Of a DNA stretch of 64,000 nt, positions 13,709 through 23,114 are shown piece by piece; positions within the stretch are counted from its first letter, which is position 1, and every line of letters starts with the position of its first letter. Under the pieces are notes generated by a model that worked only from the letters and a program-made list of their open reading frames with translations, made no database searches and was not told where the DNA came from. Position numbers and translations under genes: made by a program. The stretch is from Maribacter sp. 1_MG-2023 (GTDB lineage: Bacteria; Bacteroidota; Bacteroidia; Flavobacteriales; Flavobacteriaceae), in contig NZ_JAUOPN010000001.1 of the NCBI RefSeq assembly GCF_030547005.1, forward strand, positions 1 to 64,000, read 5' to 3'.

Positions 13709-16561
13709 TTATCTGTTTAAGTATAAGCGACCTTGAATAGGTTCTGAATTGCCTTTGTTATAATTAATGATATAGAAATAGACTCCGTTGGGTGCTGTTG
13801 AAGAACCGTTTCTTCCATTCCACGCTGGGTTGGTTATATCACCTTTGAATAAGGTGGTTCCATATCTGTTTAAAATCTCTAAAGTGAAATTGGGGAATAT
13901 CATTTCTATATTAGGAATGAAAAAAGTGTCGTTTCTGCCATCGGCATTCGGTGAAAATCCGTCTGGTATAAAAAAGTCATAATTTTCGGGATCGCAATCA
14001 CTGAAATCTATAGTAATAGGAACACGTGTTGCAGAAGAACATCCGGTAACGGAATTATAATTTTCGGCGTAGTACGTAGTATCTGGTACTAAAGGAATAT
14101 CATCTGTAAGTGCCGTACCACCAGTTTCGGTTATAAACCAAAATACTTCATTTTCTGTTTCGTTTTCTAATGCTCTTAAGGCTATAACCGTAGGGTCATC
14201 TAAACCACAAACAGATAGTACATCTGAAGAAATAGCTGTTGGTGCCACGGTTATTACGGTCGGGGTAATTTCTAATCGCTCTGTGCTCGTACAACCACCG
14301 CTGTTGGTAGATGCAAAATATGTTTGACCATCAACAAGAATTGTAGTATTGTCTAGTGCAGTACCGCCTGAGAGAGCGTCAAACCAAGTTACAGAGTTAC
14401 CAGAAACGACGGATAATTCGATATTTGCCAAAGTCGGATTCCTTTCTGCGCAGAACAATGGGTTACTAACTGCGGTAGTTGGCGCATCAGGATTGCTGAA
14501 ATTGACAGTTACCTGAACACGTTCGGTGCCTTCGCAATTGGTAAGTGGGTCGCTATTGGTTACAAAATAATCTTCACCATCAATAAGCTCAGTAGAGATA
14601 GGTAGAATATTGGTATCTGTATCAGTATTGTAAAATAAGATATCGCCAGCTGCGGTAACATTAATATCCATTAATGTTGGGGTATCATCAAAATCACTGA
14701 GACAAAAAGTCTGATTGGCATCGGCTGTGGGAGCTTCAGGCATTCCGCCCCTTGAGAAATTGTCATTCTCCTCAAACTCAAAATCTAGCCTACAGGGAGT
14801 AGTATCGTTTTGAACGCTGCGCACACTGGCTGTATAATTACCAATTGGCAATGCATCTACATCTATTTGGTATGCTGCCGTACCCCCTGTAAAATTAATG
14901 GTGTTGGTGGTTAGTACTGTATTAGAACCTAATTCGGTAACATCATAAGTAATAGTGTACGTACCATCTGGTAGTATCGGTGCATCGACAAGCACATCTA
15001 TCTGTATAGCATCGCAATTGTTGTCTATAATCAAATCTAACTGAATAGCATCTGGTAATGGAGTTACCGTAATGGTATCTACTAATGGGCAACTTGTTGC
15101 ATAAGTGCCTGTTATTGTTGGTGTAATGCTGTATTCGCCAGCTAAGTTAAAATTACTTGAAGGTAGTATAAACGAGGCATTACCATTGGTAAATTCAAGC
15201 TCGAAAGGATCAGAATTTACAGTACTTCCATCTGGGTTTGTTATGGTATAGGTTGTTGAAAAATTGCCAGTGGCGAAATTTCCATCTACATCAAGAATTT
15301 CAATAATTTGAATAGTATTGTCGGTCTGTATGCATATATCTTGCGCAGTAATATCTGAACTGGTTACCAAAAAGGTGGTAGGCGGTACAACAACTCTAGG
15401 GCAAACATCTCGTAGGGGCGTGTCACTTCTTATTCCAATAACCTCTAGAGTTACCTGTTCATTTAAAGGTACCAAACCCTGGTCAACTACAAATTGGCCA
15501 TTTCCGTCAGCTAATGTTGTTTGCGATTCGCCTAAAATATTATTAACGAGATATTGTATTAAAAAATCACCATTATGTAAGAGTGTGTCATCATAAACAA
15601 GGTCAACGACATATGCTGATCCTACACAGATATCAACGGTTTCAATTGTGCCATTTAGTATGGGTAATATTCTAATGCTTACTTCAGAAATTCTTTTTTC
15701 GCACACTGGGTGACTAGGGAAAACGGTATAATTGAAGGTAAAATCTGCATACCCGAAATTGTCGTACATTTCTTGAATGTTGATGACCGAATCGTTGAGG
15801 TCACTTAATTGATTGGTTCCATCTTCTGTCCAGGTTCCATTAGGGTCTTCACCTAGCAATTGTTCATTGAGATCAAATGCGGTATAGCCCGAAAGATCAT
15901 CGCCTGCACAAAAAGTTAATACGGGAGCCCTACCTGCGTTTGGCGGTGGGTGCACCTCTAAAATTACTGTAGAAGTTCTACCTGAACAAGTATCTACATC
16001 AGGTACGGTGTACGTAAAAGTATATATACCGGGTCCTGCTTGTAGGGCATTAAAAAAATTATCATTTAATTGACCGGTAAAGGTACTTGGGTCTTCTTCC
16101 CAAAGCCCATTAAAATCCTGTACTTTTCCATCTACATTGCTCCCTAAAAATCCGTGTAAGTTTACATTAGGGTCATCACCACAAGCATTGGCACTACCAT
16201 CAACATTATCTTCGCCAGGGTAACCCCCTAATGTTATGTTTATGGTAGCAGTTTCATTACAATCGGTATTTGTGTATACGAATGAGTGTGTACCGTAATT
16301 GTTAATACGCCATAAATCTACAATACCCGTACTTTGATTTAAAGCATAGAAATTTTCTGGATTTGTGGTTGACCATGTTCCGCCAGCGGTAGGTGAGCCA
16401 CCTAGTCTTGGAAATAAGGCAAAGTTACGGTTGGTGTCATCTGCATCTTTTTCACAAACTACAACGCTAGCATCATTTCCTGCGCATTGTGCTTTGACCA
16501 AGTTTGAGAAACCAAGCGAAAAACACGCAATGGCTAAGAACCTAATTTTTAATTTATTCAT
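13709..16561 (-). CDS. Large secreted protein with gliding-motility (type B) C-terminal domain
   Basis: 950 residues from the ATG at 16561, which gives a proper signal peptide (ending VKAQ). The body is a string of immunoglobulin-like or Ig-related adhesion repeats rich in T, N, D and C. The last 90 residues (FIPDGFSPNADGRNDTF to the final GRLYLNR) are the type B CTD recognised by the type IX secretion system. Probably a surface adhesin or sensor exported with the neighbouring PorP/SprF protein. Heads a three-gene operon; the promoter should lie in 16562-16812. Confidence 0.92.
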   Translation of the reverse strand: MNKLKIRFLAIACFSLGFSNLVKAQCAGNDASVVVCEKDADDTNRNFALFPRLGGSPTAGGTWSTTNPENFYALNQSTGIVDLWRINNYGTHSFVYTNTDCNETATINITLGGYPGEDNVDGSANACGDDPNVNLHGFLGSNVDGKVQDFNGLWEEDPSTFTGQLNDNFFNALQAGPGIYTFTYTVPDVDTCSGRTSTVILEVHPPPNAGRAPVLTFCAGDDLSGYTAFDLNEQLLGEDPNGTWTEDGTNQLSDLNDSVINIQEMYDNFGYADFTFNYTVFPSHPVCEKRISEVSIRILPILNGTIETVDICVGSAYVVDLVYDDTLLHNGDFLIQYLVNNILGESQTTLADGNGQFVVDQGLVPLNEQVTLEVIGIRSDTPLRDVCPRVVVPPTTFLVTSSDITAQDICIQTDNTIQIIEILDVDGNFATGNFSTTYTITNPDGSTVNSDPFELEFTNGNASFILPSSNFNLAGEYSITPTITGTYATSCPLVDTITVTPLPDAIQLDLIIDNNCDAIQIDVLVDAPILPDGTYTITYDVTELGSNTVLTTNTINFTGGTAAYQIDVDALPIGNYTASVRSVQNDTTPCRLDFEFEENDNFSRGGMPEAPTADANQTFCLSDFDDTPTLMDINVTAAGDILFYNTDTDTNILPISTELIDGEDYFVTNSDPLTNCEGTERVQVTVNFSNPDAPTTAVSNPLFCAERNPTLANIELSVVSGNSVTWFDALSGGTALDNTTILVDGQTYFASTNSGGCTSTERLEITPTVITVAPTAISSDVLSVCGLDDPTVIALRALENETENEVFWFITETGGTALTDDIPLVPDTTYYAENYNSVTGCSSATRVPITIDFSDCDPENYDFFIPDGFSPNADGRNDTFFIPNIEMIFPNFTLEILNRYGTTLFKGDITNPAWNGRNGSSTAPNGVYFYIINYNKGNSEPIQGRLYLNR

Positions 16562-16787
16562 TAATAGGGGGGTGGTTGTTGAATGCAATATTGAATGTTA
16601 AAAGTATTTGCCTAATTCTTTGTAAGAAATTATATGTTGTGAAAAGTTAGAAATGTAGGGTGAATACTATTAATAATGATATATAGTGTTAAAATTTATT
16701 GTAATTCATCGATAATATATTGATTTACCTACATGTTGGCGTCTTCTTGGTTTTGTAAGAATCGCTTAATTTTAATTGCACAATACG

Positions 16788-16795
16788 TATCTTTG
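16788..16795 (+). promoter_or_regulatory. Putative -7 box (TATCTTTG) upstream of the Mpl-type ligase gene
   Basis: TATCTTTG matches the Bacteroidota -7 consensus TAnnTTTG and lies 17 bases before the ATG at 16813. No convincing -33 TTTG is visible at the usual 19-base spacing, so confidence is moderate. Confidence 0.5.
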
Positions 16796-16812
16796 GAACC
16801 TAAATTTTAGGA

Positions 16813-18174
16813 ATGCAAATACATTTTATTGCGATAGGAGGAAGTGCCATGCACAATTTAGCGTTGGCTTTAGAACATAAAGGATATGTTATTACAGGTA
16901 GTGATGATGTCATTTTTGAACCTTCTAAATCTAGATTATCGGCAAAAGGATTGTTGCCCGAAGAATTTGGCTGGTTTCCTGAAAAAGTAACAAGTAATTT
17001 AGACGCTATAGTTTTGGGTATGCATGCCAAGGCAGACAACCCAGAATTGTTAAAAGCCCAAGAATTGGGAATCACTATTTACTCTTACCCAGAATTTTTA
17101 TACGAGCAATCTAAAAATAAAACCCGAGTAGTTATTGGTGGTAGCCATGGTAAAACAACCATTACCTCAATGATTCTTCATGTCCTCAACTTTAATGATA
17201 TAGAGGTTGATTATATGGTAGGGGCACAATTAGACGGTTTTGATAGAATGGTGCATTTGACAGAAGATAATGATTTTATAGTGCTAGAAGGTGATGAGTA
17301 CTTATCGTCGCCAATAGACCACAGACCTAAATTTCATTTATACAAACCTAATATTGCTTTGTTAAGTGGTATAGCTTGGGATCATATCAATGTGTTTCCC
17401 ACTTTTGAAAATTACGTAGAGCAGTTTAAAATATTTGTTGATAGCATTGTTAACGGTGGTTCTATTACATATAACACAGAAGACGAAACAGTAAAGGAAA
17501 TTGTTGAAGCCTCTGAAAATGCCATTAGAAAATTACCGTATACCACACCTGAATATAGTGTTGAAGACGGAGAAACACTTTTGGAAACAAATGAGGGGCC
17601 AATGCCTATTGAAGTTTTTGGTAAACATAACCTAAGCAATTTGGCAGGTGCAAAGTGGATTTGCCAAAATATGGGAGTTGACGAGGATGATTTTTATGAA
17701 GCCATTGCCACATTCAAAGGGGCATCTAAGCGATTGGAAAAAATAGCGGAAGGTAATTCAAGTATCGCCTATAAAGATTTTGCACACTCACCAAGTAAAG
17801 TTGCAGCTACTACAAAAGCGGTAAAAGAGCAATACCCAAATAGAAAGCTAATAGCCTGTTTAGAGCTGCATACATACAGCAGTTTTAACCCTGAATTTTT
17901 AAAGGAATATAAAGGTGCTTTAGATTCTGCCGATGAAGCGGTTATCTTTTTCTTACCCGAATCTGTAGCCATTAAGAAGTTAGAAGCGGTAACCCCCGAA
18001 CAAATTTCAGAAGCTTTTCAAAGAGACGATTTAAACATATTTACCGATGCAAAATCTTTTCATGAGTTTATAGAAAACAAAGCGTATAAAAATTCTACTT
18101 TATTATTAATGAGCTCTGGTAACTATGGAGGACTAAATTTGGAACAGTTGAGAAATGTAATCGTAAATAATTAA
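16813..18174 (+). CDS. mpl: UDP-N-acetylmuramate:tripeptide ligase (Mpl-type)
   Basis: 453 residues. Mur ligase family: an N-terminal UDP-binding domain opening MQIHFIAIGGSAMHNLA, the ATP-binding loop GGSHGKTT (109-116), a central domain with LEGDEY and a C-terminal domain. Mpl reattaches recovered L-Ala-D-Glu-meso-DAP tripeptide to UDP-MurNAc in cell-wall recycling. The length agrees with the family, and MurC (which has a different N-terminus) is less likely. Transcribed divergently from the secretion operon. Confidence 0.88.
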   Translation: MQIHFIAIGGSAMHNLALALEHKGYVITGSDDVIFEPSKSRLSAKGLLPEEFGWFPEKVTSNLDAIVLGMHAKADNPELLKAQELGITIYSYPEFLYEQSKNKTRVVIGGSHGKTTITSMILHVLNFNDIEVDYMVGAQLDGFDRMVHLTEDNDFIVLEGDEYLSSPIDHRPKFHLYKPNIALLSGIAWDHINVFPTFENYVEQFKIFVDSIVNGGSITYNTEDETVKEIVEASENAIRKLPYTTPEYSVEDGETLLETNEGPMPIEVFGKHNLSNLAGAKWICQNMGVDEDDFYEAIATFKGASKRLEKIAEGNSSIAYKDFAHSPSKVAATTKAVKEQYPNRKLIACLELHTYSSFNPEFLKEYKGALDSADEAVIFFLPESVAIKKLEAVTPEQISEAFQRDDLNIFTDAKSFHEFIENKAYKNSTLLLMSSGNYGGLNLEQLRNVIVNN

Positions 18175-18235
18175 AAATCAAGCAATTTAATAATCTAGTT
18201 TTCGTTTGGTCTACACTAACCAATAGTTTTGAATT

Positions 18236-18439
18236 GTGAAAAAATTAAATATTTTAGTATTATCCTTCATTTTTTTAGGTGCTGTTTCGTGTAGAGATAC
18301 CGAAAAAGAGCAAGAACAATTAGACGCAACCCTTGATAAAATTGAGGCTGTTGAACAAGATTTAGAGAAAACTTCCAAAGAAGTAGAAAGTAAAGCAAAC
18401 GAAGTCGAATCTGCTCTAATGGAATTAGATAGCATTTAA
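18236..18439 (+). CDS. Small coiled-coil lipoprotein
   Basis: 67 residues from a GTG start. A lipobox ends GAVSC near residue 19, and the mature 48 residues are a heptad-rich E/K/V helix. This is the plan of small Lpp-like envelope lipoproteins. It precedes the Lys/Glu-rich secreted protein by 9 bases and is probably co-transcribed with it. No specific function can be read. Confidence 0.7.
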   Translation: MKKLNILVLSFIFLGAVSCRDTEKEQEQLDATLDKIEAVEQDLEKTSKEVESKANEVESALMELDSI

Positions 18440-18448
18440 AAAAAGGAT

Positions 18449-19240
18449 ATGAAAGTTATTATAAAAAATATAAGGTTAGTGTTATTCTTTTTTACACTAA
18501 CAACTGCTACAGGTTATTCTCAGGGAAATTCTGAAGGAAAAGCAAAGGGTAAGGAGAAAAAAGAAAAAATTCAAAAGTCTGTTGAAGATGAAGCGGAGTT
18601 CCAAAAAGGCAAAGCGAAGGAAATGAAGCAGAAGGGGCAAGATAAAATAAAGGATAAGGCAAAAGGTAAAAAGGAAGATGTTAACGAATCTGTTGAAAAC
18701 GAAGCAGAACGCCAAGAAGGCAAAGCTGAGGAAATGAAACAGAAAGGTCAGGATAAGGTCAAAAAGGCTAAAAAAGAAAAAGGTCTTGAAGATGATGATG
18801 ACTACATGAAAAATGATGATGATTTTGATGTAGAAGATGAAATGGACGATGAATCTGAAAAGAAGGTAAAAAAGGTTAAAAAAGAAAAATCTAACAACGG
18901 CAAAGCTTACGGTAGAAATAAAGGCGATATGAGTGGTGAAGAATTTGGTAAATACCGAGCTTCAATTGCCAAAGAGCAGGTAGAGGAAACCGAAAAGGAA
19001 CTTACTGAGAAAGAAGAAGTTCTTAAAAAAGGTAGAGAAAAGGTAAAAAATGCTAAAGAAAAAGTAGCGAAAGAAAGAGAAGTTAAAGGTGCTGACGAGG
19101 AAATTATTAAGCAAAAGGAAGAAAAAATTTCTAATGCAGAGAAAAAGCTTAACGAGTTAGAAGAGGTAATTAAACGCAACAAAGAAAAAGTAAAACAAAA
19201 AGCAGAGGAAATTAAAAAAGTTTCCGAGCCTGTTCAATAA
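18449..19240 (+). CDS. Lys/Glu-rich secreted coiled-coil protein
   Basis: 263 residues; the start is preceded by AAAAGG. A signal peptide ends near residue 25 (GYSQ). The mature chain is over half K and E. It carries two copies of a unit of about 40 residues (SVEDEAEFQKGKAKEMKQKG and SVENEAERQEGKAEEMKQKG) that recall stress-related CsbD- or LEA-like repeats, then an acidic D-rich stretch and a long C-terminal coiled coil. Low complexity makes homology unreliable. A periplasmic structural or stress role is only a guess. Confidence 0.75.
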   Translation: MKVIIKNIRLVLFFFTLTTATGYSQGNSEGKAKGKEKKEKIQKSVEDEAEFQKGKAKEMKQKGQDKIKDKAKGKKEDVNESVENEAERQEGKAEEMKQKGQDKVKKAKKEKGLEDDDDYMKNDDDFDVEDEMDDESEKKVKKVKKEKSNNGKAYGRNKGDMSGEEFGKYRASIAKEQVEETEKELTEKEEVLKKGREKVKNAKEKVAKEREVKGADEEIIKQKEEKISNAEKKLNELEEVIKRNKEKVKQKAEEIKKVSEPVQ

Positions 19241-19263
19241 CTTTTTCTGAAGAATATTAAATT

Positions 19264-19295
19264 AAAAGCCCCTGCATCTTTTGCAGGGGCTTTTT
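19264..19295. terminator. Intrinsic terminator after the Lys/Glu-rich protein gene
   Basis: AAAAGCCCCTGCA and TGCAGGGGCTTTT form a G+C-rich hairpin followed by a T-run. It lies between convergent genes and may serve both. Confidence 0.88.
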
Positions 19296-19332
19296 CTGTG
19301 GCTTTAGTTTAGAATTAAATAAAAAAGCTTCA

Positions 19333-19776
19333 CTAAACTCCAAATTGCTTCAAATGATGATCTAAATGTTTGTATTGCATTTGTCCCCATTGTTCTTTTG
19401 TAAAAGGTCCAAAAGCAGGGTGTGGATACCATTCTTCTCGATCACGCACGGCATAAAAATCGTTCACTAAAGTCTTTAGTATTTGATGTTCAGCAGCGAA
19501 GTCTTTGGCTTCTTTTGTTTTTAGTTGAGGTGCCGTCGGTAAATTTTTACGCCACGGTTTATCATTATATAAAGATTTTTTAAAGAATGTTTTTACGAAC
19601 CAATTGCCCTTAGAAGTATTGGGTGTATTCTTAATAGCTAATTTCAACGGGTACTGGCAATGCCAAACCATTTGCCCAACGGTCATTTTTCCCCAACCTT
19701 TCTCAGAGGTTTCTGAGAGTTGCTCTATTCTTCCTTTAATTTCTTGGTATGCCTCTTCGTTTAAAATCGATTTCAT
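19333..19776 (-). CDS. DUF1569 (DinB-like) protein
   Basis: 147 residues of a four-helix bundle. Conserved histidines appear in 'VWHCQYPL' (about residue 34), 'HPAFGPFTKEQWGQMQYKHLDHHLKQFG' (about 118-146), which fits the DinB-like metal site and the DUF1569 signature. The function of this family is not established; thiol-dependent transfer or metal-binding roles are proposed for relatives. Single gene, convergent with the upstream operon. Confidence 0.8.
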   Translation of the reverse strand: MKSILNEEAYQEIKGRIEQLSETSEKGWGKMTVGQMVWHCQYPLKLAIKNTPNTSKGNWFVKTFFKKSLYNDKPWRKNLPTAPQLKTKEAKDFAAEHQILKTLVNDFYAVRDREEWYPHPAFGPFTKEQWGQMQYKHLDHHLKQFGV

Positions 19777-19839
19777 GGTTGATTTTTTAATTGATGCATA
19801 AATTTACCATAAAATAATTAGTTCTGTATCTTTAGGCCA

Positions 19840-20538
19840 ATGCACGATAAACCAACTTCGTTTTCCATCAAAAATTGGTCAGATGATGATAAGCCAAGAG
19901 AAAAACTAGTTCAGAAGGGTCGTTCGGTATTGTCTGATGCTGAATTGATTGCTATTTTAATAGGTTCGGGCAGTAGATCAGAAAGTGCGGTTGAACTATC
20001 GAAACGTATTTTGGCATCTGTAGATAATAACCTAAATGAATTAGGTAGGCTTTCCGTTAAGCAATTAATGACCTTTAAAGGTATTGGAGAAGCAAAAGCG
20101 GTAAGCATAGCGGCTGCATTAGAAGTAGGTAGAAGACGTAGGGGAGAAGATGCCGCCAAAATAGAAAAAATAGGAAGTAGTAAAGATGTATACGAGATTT
20201 TGCAACCGCTGTTGGGTGATTTAGAACATGAAGAATTCTGGATTCTCTTTCTTAATAACTCCAATAAAGTATTGCATAAAGCACAGTTGAGTAAAGGCGG
20301 TATCACTGGTACTTTAGTAGATGTGCGTATAGTAATGAAACAGGCGTTAGAATTAGGCGCAGTAGCAATTATTCTGGCTCATAATCACCCTTCTGGTACA
20401 CTAAGACCTAGTGCTGCAGACAAACAGATTACCCAAAAAATAAAAATTGCTAGTGAAACTTTAGATATTAAAGTGTTAGATCATTTGATCATTACCCAAA
20501 AAAGTTACTATAGCTTTGCTGATGAAAAAATTCTATAG
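19840..20538 (+). CDS. radC: RadC family JAB-domain protein
   Basis: 232 residues, full length. A helix-hairpin-helix (FKGIGEAKA, about 79-87) precedes the JAMM metalloprotease-like domain with H181-N-H183-P-S-G and D194. RadC was linked to DNA repair, but this is disputed; the JAMM site suggests a hydrolase. The upstream TATCTTTA resembles a -7 box. The stop directly abuts the next ATG, so it leads the operon through 22516. Confidence 0.95.
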   Translation: MHDKPTSFSIKNWSDDDKPREKLVQKGRSVLSDAELIAILIGSGSRSESAVELSKRILASVDNNLNELGRLSVKQLMTFKGIGEAKAVSIAAALEVGRRRRGEDAAKIEKIGSSKDVYEILQPLLGDLEHEEFWILFLNNSNKVLHKAQLSKGGITGTLVDVRIVMKQALELGAVAIILAHNHPSGTLRPSAADKQITQKIKIASETLDIKVLDHLIITQKSYYSFADEKIL

Positions 20539-21834
20539 ATGTTATTGATTTATACGCATAAAATAACACCACGTCTTACCTATATCATGAGGCATATCTT
20601 CGTGAATATATTAGGTGTTGATCTTGACTTTACCACTAAGGTAGAGGATTTTATAAAGCATACCGGTCCAAAAATAACGTATACAAAACAACCACTTCAA
20701 AACGAATTTTTTATTCGTAGTAACGAGTTGCTTTTTGAACAAGGTATTAATGATATTGAATTAAATATTGCAGTTTGGGAAGATGTACCTTGCTTTTTTC
20801 AAGCAGGGGAGCGTAGTAACCTACCGTTTGATGTTTTTGCCGCTAGTTTCTTTCTACTTTCAAGGTATGAAGAGTACTTGCCGCATGTAAAAGATATTCA
20901 TGGTAGATTTTCTCCGAAAGATAGTATCGCCTTCCAAAACGGATTCCTTCAAAAACCCGTGGTAGATATTTGGGCTCTTAAATTATTAGATGCACTTAAA
21001 GAACGTTTTCCAGATTTGGAACATAAGGGTAAAACGTATGATTTTGTATCGGTTATTGATGTAGCAACTTCACACTGCTATGCGAATAGAGGAGTAGTTC
21101 GTGGCTTGGTAGGCATGCTTATGGATATAGGGACATTTAAGCTTAAAAGAGTTTATGACCGTATAGCAGTGGGTTTAAATAGACAGAAAGATCCTTATGA
21201 TAATTATGCTGAATTAATTGCCTTGCACAAGGAATATAATGTAAAGTGTAATTTCTTTTTCCAGTATGCAGATTACTCAAAGTATGACAAAAACGTATCT
21301 ATCAACAGTATTAAATTTAAGTCACTTATAAAATATGTAGCTGATTATGTACCAGTATCATTAGCAGCTAGCTATAGTTCATTTTCTGACCTAGAACTAT
21401 TAAAGAAAGAAAAATCCAATTTAGAAGTGGTCATCAATAGACCAGTAAACAATTGTAAAATGCGATATAATAGGGTCGATGTACCTCAGACTTATCGTAA
21501 TCTTGTTGCGGCAGAATTTACCAATGACTACACCATGGGGTATACCTTTGAACTTGGTTTTAGGGCAGGCACCTGTACACCATTTCAATTTTATGATATT
21601 CCTTTAGAAGTAAAGCAACCTATAAAAGTGCATCCGTTTGCTATTCATGATATATCGCTTTCAAAAATAAAGAAAAATCAAGAAGTATTGCGTCAGGTGC
21701 AATTAATCACTAATGAGGTTAGAAAAGTTAATGGTACGCTTATAACGATGTTCTCTAATGAAGTCTTAGGTAATAAAGAAGATAGAGATTGGATGAATGT
21801 GTACACTGAAGTAATAAAACAACAACATGTTTGA
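20539..21834 (+). CDS. Polysaccharide deacetylase-like protein (DUF7033 N-terminus)
   Basis: 431 residues. The opening MLLIYTHKITPRLTYI is characteristic of a Bacteroidota family with an N-terminal DUF7033 domain and a C-terminal deacetylase-like barrel, which supports the start at 20539 rather than the later ATG. The usual D and H zinc ligands of NodB deacetylases are not obvious, so activity is uncertain. The 3' end overlaps the next gene by 8 bases. Confidence 0.75.
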   Translation: MLLIYTHKITPRLTYIMRHIFVNILGVDLDFTTKVEDFIKHTGPKITYTKQPLQNEFFIRSNELLFEQGINDIELNIAVWEDVPCFFQAGERSNLPFDVFAASFFLLSRYEEYLPHVKDIHGRFSPKDSIAFQNGFLQKPVVDIWALKLLDALKERFPDLEHKGKTYDFVSVIDVATSHCYANRGVVRGLVGMLMDIGTFKLKRVYDRIAVGLNRQKDPYDNYAELIALHKEYNVKCNFFFQYADYSKYDKNVSINSIKFKSLIKYVADYVPVSLAASYSSFSDLELLKKEKSNLEVVINRPVNNCKMRYNRVDVPQTYRNLVAAEFTNDYTMGYTFELGFRAGTCTPFQFYDIPLEVKQPIKVHPFAIHDISLSKIKKNQEVLRQVQLITNEVRKVNGTLITMFSNEVLGNKEDRDWMNVYTEVIKQQHV

Positions 21835-22516
21835 AAATAAAGTAACAGATGTATTTTTTGATTTAGATCATACCCTGTGGGATTTTGATAAAAATTCGGC
21901 ACTGACTTTTGAAAAAATATTTAATGACCATAAAGTCGGTGTAGAACTACAAGATTTTCTAGAGGTCTATGTACCCGCAAATTTGAAGTTTTGGAGATTG
22001 TTTAGGGAAGATAAAATAACAAAATCAGAATTACGGTATCAGCGTCTTAAATCGGTTTTTGATACTATGGGGCATCCTGCTACTGATGATTTAATTCATT
22101 TATTATCCGAAGAATATATTAATCATTTATCCTCATTTAATGCCCTTTTTCCTAATGCAATTAGTGTGTTAGATTATTTACAACCCAAATATAAATTGCA
22201 CATTATTACTAACGGTTTTCAAGAAGTTCAAGATAAAAAGCTTAGAAACTCGGGTATTCATAGTTATTTTGATCAGATTATTGATTCTGAAATGGCAGGA
22301 GCTAAAAAGCCGAATCCGGTGATCTTCAATATGGCTTTAAATAGAGCTGGTGTAGTACCAGAAAAGTCAATAATGATCGGTGATAGCTTAGAGGCAGATA
22401 TTTTGGGTGCAAAATCTTTAGGTTTTCATACCATACACTTTAATGCGCACAGAGAAGAAACTCATGATCTGGCTCCAATAATATACGATTTGCAAGAAAT
22501 AAAATCCTTTTTATAG
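21827..22516 (+). CDS. yjjG: YjjG family noncanonical pyrimidine nucleotidase
   Basis: 229 residues of HAD fold. Motif I is FDLDHTLWDF (nucleophile D12, acid D14), motif II ITNG, then the lysine in GAKKPNP and motif IV IGDSLEADILGA. YjjG dephosphorylates unusual pyrimidine nucleotides and so keeps them out of nucleic acids (house-cleaning). The length is typical. It overlaps the upstream gene by 8 bases, implying translational coupling. Confidence 0.9.
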   Translation: MFENKVTDVFFDLDHTLWDFDKNSALTFEKIFNDHKVGVELQDFLEVYVPANLKFWRLFREDKITKSELRYQRLKSVFDTMGHPATDDLIHLLSEEYINHLSSFNALFPNAISVLDYLQPKYKLHIITNGFQEVQDKKLRNSGIHSYFDQIIDSEMAGAKKPNPVIFNMALNRAGVVPEKSIMIGDSLEADILGAKSLGFHTIHFNAHREETHDLAPIIYDLQEIKSFL

Positions 22517-22568
22517 AGTTACTATTACTATAGACGCCTGTCTATATGTATTAAACTTTAAAGAGGCA

Positions 22569-23114
22569 ATGAAAGAGGTACGTATTCTATTTACAGTTTT
22601 GGTAGGTCTGCTACTGGTTGCGTCTTGTTCTGAAGAGCAAGATTTTGATCAGCTAGATGATTTAACTGTTGCCCCAAGTTATGAAGCTAGTATCTTCTAT
22701 GTAAAGGCTCAAGAAACGCTTATCAATAGGGTAGCGGGACTCAATTTTTTTACCCAAGATTTTAACTTTGATGCGTTCGAAGAACCTTTTTTTACGAAAA
22801 AGGTGTTAGCGGGAGTGTTAACGTATGAATTAGAGAATACTACAAGTAAACCGATAGAAATTAGACTTGAATTTTTAGACGAAGCCGAGAATGTATTAGA
22901 CACTGAAGTTTTTAGTATGGATCCAGCACCAACAGCTATTTTACAACGAGATGTGGCATACGGAGCAACCGGTAAAAGTCTCGATATTATTAGAGCCACT
23001 TCTGAAATAAGATTGACAGCCATTAACTTAGGCGATAACAGTAGTGAGTCTGCTTTACAAGATCCTGCAATAGTGCTTCGTTCTAGCGCGCAATTTACTT
23101 TAGAATTGCAATGA
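22569..23114 (+). CDS. Hypothetical lipoprotein
   Basis: 181 residues with a lipobox ending VASC (C20). The mature part looks like a beta-sandwich, without a known family. The last four bases overlap the start of the outer-membrane gene 23111-24553 (ATGA), so the two products are probably made together and may act at the outer membrane as a pair. Confidence 0.75.
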   Translation: MKEVRILFTVLVGLLLVASCSEEQDFDQLDDLTVAPSYEASIFYVKAQETLINRVAGLNFFTQDFNFDAFEEPFFTKKVLAGVLTYELENTTSKPIEIRLEFLDEAENVLDTEVFSMDPAPTAILQRDVAYGATGKSLDIIRATSEIRLTAINLGDNSSESALQDPAIVLRSSAQFTLELQ

